Shown here piece after piece: positions 62,574-64,000 of a stretch of DNA of 64,000 nucleotides; the first letter of the stretch is position 1; each line of letters begins with the position of its first letter. The position numbers and the translations under genes are program-made. Where the stretch lies: NCBI RefSeq assembly GCF_000317125.1, contig NC_019695.1, positions 4,886,336-4,950,335 on the forward strand, given 5' to 3'. This DNA comes from Chroococcidiopsis thermalis PCC 7203 (lineage in GTDB: Bacteria; Cyanobacteriota; Cyanobacteriia; Cyanobacteriales; Chroococcidiopsidaceae). The notes under the pieces are model-generated. The model was given only the letters and a program-made list of their open reading frames with translations, ran no database searches and was not told where the DNA came from.

Positions 62574-63521
62574 CTAACTAGACGATAAAGAATAGACTCG
62601 TCCATCAAATAGTAGACGTGTGATGCCTTTAGATTGAAGTTGAGAACGAGTTTTTTGCAACATGCGACTGTCAGGAACTTTAATCACGCGATCGCGTTTG
62701 CTGGAAAATCGCCGCGCTACCCGATGGTTGTCAAATATCGGTAGAGTTTTTTGTTGGACTTCTTGCACGGGAATTTGTCCCAAATCGCCAAAATCCCTCA
62801 GCGGTCGCGTAATTAATTCTGCCATGCGATCGATCACGATATAACATGTTCTCGGCAGCATTGCTTCTGACAACGGTAACACCCTGACGAAGCTTTCGAC
62901 GGGCAATCGCCTTCTAATAACTGGTGTTGTCTCTTCCTCGAAATCGTCGTCTTCGTCTAGATCTTCTAAATCTTCTAAATCTTCTAGATCGTCATCCTCA
63001 TCATCTTCGTCTTCATCTTCATCGAGCAATTCTTCTCCTACCATAATTGCTGCAATCTGGCTAGCCTCTGCGCTTACCTCCTCGCGCACTTCTTCTTCTA
63101 CAGGTAGGGAAGGGTTACTGAGTAACTCTAATTGTTCTGCTAGCGGCTCGATTTCTGCTCCAGTCTTCGCTGTCGAACGCCGTTTTTTCACAGGTTTGGG
63201 GGTAGGGGCTTCAACAACTGGTTCGGGTTCAGATATTGTTTTTAGTATGGGTGCTTCTAGGGTGGGTGAGGGTACTTCTACCACAGGGGAAGCGATCGCT
63301 GCTACCTCTTCTCTCTCTGCTCCTCCAGGGGTCCGAGCCGCCCGTTTAGCTGCAATGAGCGTTTCATACTCATCTTCTGGCAAAGTCACTTTTAAGAAGC
63401 GACTAATCGTAGAGTTGCTCACTCCATAGCGATCTGCTAGCGTTGATGTTGTCTCTCCTGTATTGCGATACAAATCCAAAATTTCTGTTCTGTCAGCTTC
63501 CGTTAATTTTTTGACCGTCAT
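62574..63521 (-). CDS. HTH-domain protein with long acidic linker
   Basis: About 315 residues. An N-terminal transposase/resolvase-like HTH (MTVKKLTEADRTEILDLYRN, TTSTLADRYGVSNSTISRFL), a Pro/Glu-rich disordered region, an Asp/Glu run near residues 190-225 containing DLEDLEDLEDL, and a folded C-terminal part (RTCYIVIDRMAELITRPL, SKGITRLLFDGRVYSL). Looks like a cyanobacterial regulator, not a transposase. ATG 63521 is chosen since the domain starts there. Confidence 0.75.
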   Translation of the reverse strand: MTVKKLTEADRTEILDLYRNTGETTSTLADRYGVSNSTISRFLKVTLPEDEYETLIAAKRAARTPGGAEREEVAAIASPVVEVPSPTLEAPILKTISEPEPVVEAPTPKPVKKRRSTAKTGAEIEPLAEQLELLSNPSLPVEEEVREEVSAEASQIAAIMVGEELLDEDEDEDDEDDDLEDLEDLEDLDEDDDFEEETTPVIRRRLPVESFVRVLPLSEAMLPRTCYIVIDRMAELITRPLRDFGDLGQIPVQEVQQKTLPIFDNHRVARRFSSKRDRVIKVPDSRMLQKTRSQLQSKGITRLLFDGRVYSLSSS

Positions 63522-63694
63522 ACTCCAGTTTCCCCTCAGCCCGCTTCTCAACGCCAGAATTGGCGATTGCGGCTCGATATTCACTCTCGTCTCTACAGCA
63601 CCAATGGCAAAAGTGGTTTTAGGTTAAGCCCGATCGAGCGCCCACCAATTCCAGCCAGAACACTGCTGCATTCAATTTTAGCGGTACTTTGTTT

Positions 63695-63775
63695 GTCATT
63701 GGTAATTGGTAATTGGTAGTTGCTCCCCTGCTCCCTATTCCCTGATAACTGATAACTGATAACTGATTTATAATT
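63695..63775. repeat. GGTAATT/TGATAAC heptamer repeats upstream of coaD
   Basis: Tandem GGTAATT, CTCCCTG/CTATTCC and four AACTGAT-type units between the divergent HTH and coaD genes. Confidence 0.8.
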
Positions 63776-63802
63776 TTCCAGTAACTCTGAGGCTGTTGAC
63801 TA

Positions 63803-64000
63803 GTGCTAGCCATTTATCCTGGTAGCTTCGATCCAATTACCTTGGGACATCTCGACATTATCGAACGCGGTTGTGAGCTATTCGATCGCTTAGTCGTTGC
63901 CGTGTTGCGCAATCCGAATAAAACACCTATGTTCACCGTGCAAGAACGGCTAGAACAAATTCGCCTCACCACTCGTCATTTACCTAATCTGGAAGTCGAT
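63803..64000 (+). CDS. coaD: Phosphopantetheine adenylyltransferase (partial, cut by window end)
   Basis: The first 66 residues from a GTG start: [20 protein letters not shown] with the (T/H)xGH nucleotidyltransferase motif, [24 protein letters not shown]. Penultimate step of coenzyme A synthesis. The 3' part lies outside the window. Confidence 0.93.
   Translation, partial: MLAIYPGSFDPITLGHLDIIERGCELFDRLVVAVLRNPNKTPMFTVQERLEQIRLTTRHLPNLEVD

Overview
This window is chromosomal DNA of a cyanobacterium. It encodes a photosystem II D1 protein, a CP43-like chlorophyll antenna, two allophycocyanin subunits, light-dependent protochlorophyllide reductase, ferredoxin-sulfite reductase, cyanobacterial RNase E and several cyanobacterial domain families (DICT, DUF1997, DUF1830, DUF4079). 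The octamer GCGATCGC (HIP1) is scattered throughout, and intergenic DNA is full of heptameric tandem repeats (CTCCCTG, GGTAGTT, TGGTCAT types) and short palindromes. The genus cannot be fixed from sequence alone; a Chroococcidiopsis-like or related organism would fit.

Layout. 1-9.7 kb: psbA, cofG, hflX, hemJ, two arsenosugar-type glycosyltransferases, pgl, two FHA proteins, rpoZ. 10-15.3 kb: an NmrA-like SDR, mobA, and a CHASE4-PAS-GGDEF-EAL receptor with a small coupled upstream ORF. 15.9-19.5 kb: a polyamine block on the minus strand (SMR-type transporter, flavin amine oxidase, speD, speE). 20.2-22.2 kb: a MITE-like element, a CsbD protein and dusB. 22.6-25.4 kb: an isiX-type chlorophyll antenna facing apcD4-apcB3, the gene content of a low-light photoacclimation (LoLiP) cluster. 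26-32.3 kb: a single-chain restriction-modification enzyme, HicBA, tRNA-Asp, gltX, an aldo/keto reductase. 32.5-37 kb: an accessory island with SMI1/KNR4, a GTPase, a small DUF6888/DUF6887-like pair, a methyltransferase gene that looks like an integron cassette with an attC-like site, an attI-like repeat zone, an intI remnant and a MazF/PemK pair. 37-46.9 kb: por, pheA, DUF1997, rnhB-rne-TIGR03960 radical SAM, STAS. 47.8-56.4 kb: clpS, CPBP protease, a glycan pair (GT2 and DegT), pentapeptide protein, DICT/HD-GYP protein, BchE-like radical SAM. 57-64 kb: DUF1830, DUF4079, sir with a ribbon-helix-helix tail, an outer-membrane-like protein, cutA, a MutY/Mig-like glycosylase, an acidic HTH protein and the start of coaD.

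Most notable. (1) A relic integron at about 35.2-36.4 kb: an intI N-terminal fragment, repeated GTATAAC-type sites, and a methyltransferase gene whose two boundary sites are exact 9-nt complements, as expected for a cassette. (2) A LoLiP-type locus whose IsiX carries an unusual Tyr-rich C-terminal extension of about 115 residues. (3) Repeat elements inserted in frame into genes (hflX, mobA, the TIGR03960 gene, the RM gene) and altered gene starts or frames (hflX, the TIGR04283 glycosyltransferase, the DUF6887-like gene). (4) A ribbon-helix-helix module fused to sulfite reductase. (5) A polyamine operon that includes an SMR-like transporter lacking the usual membrane glutamate.
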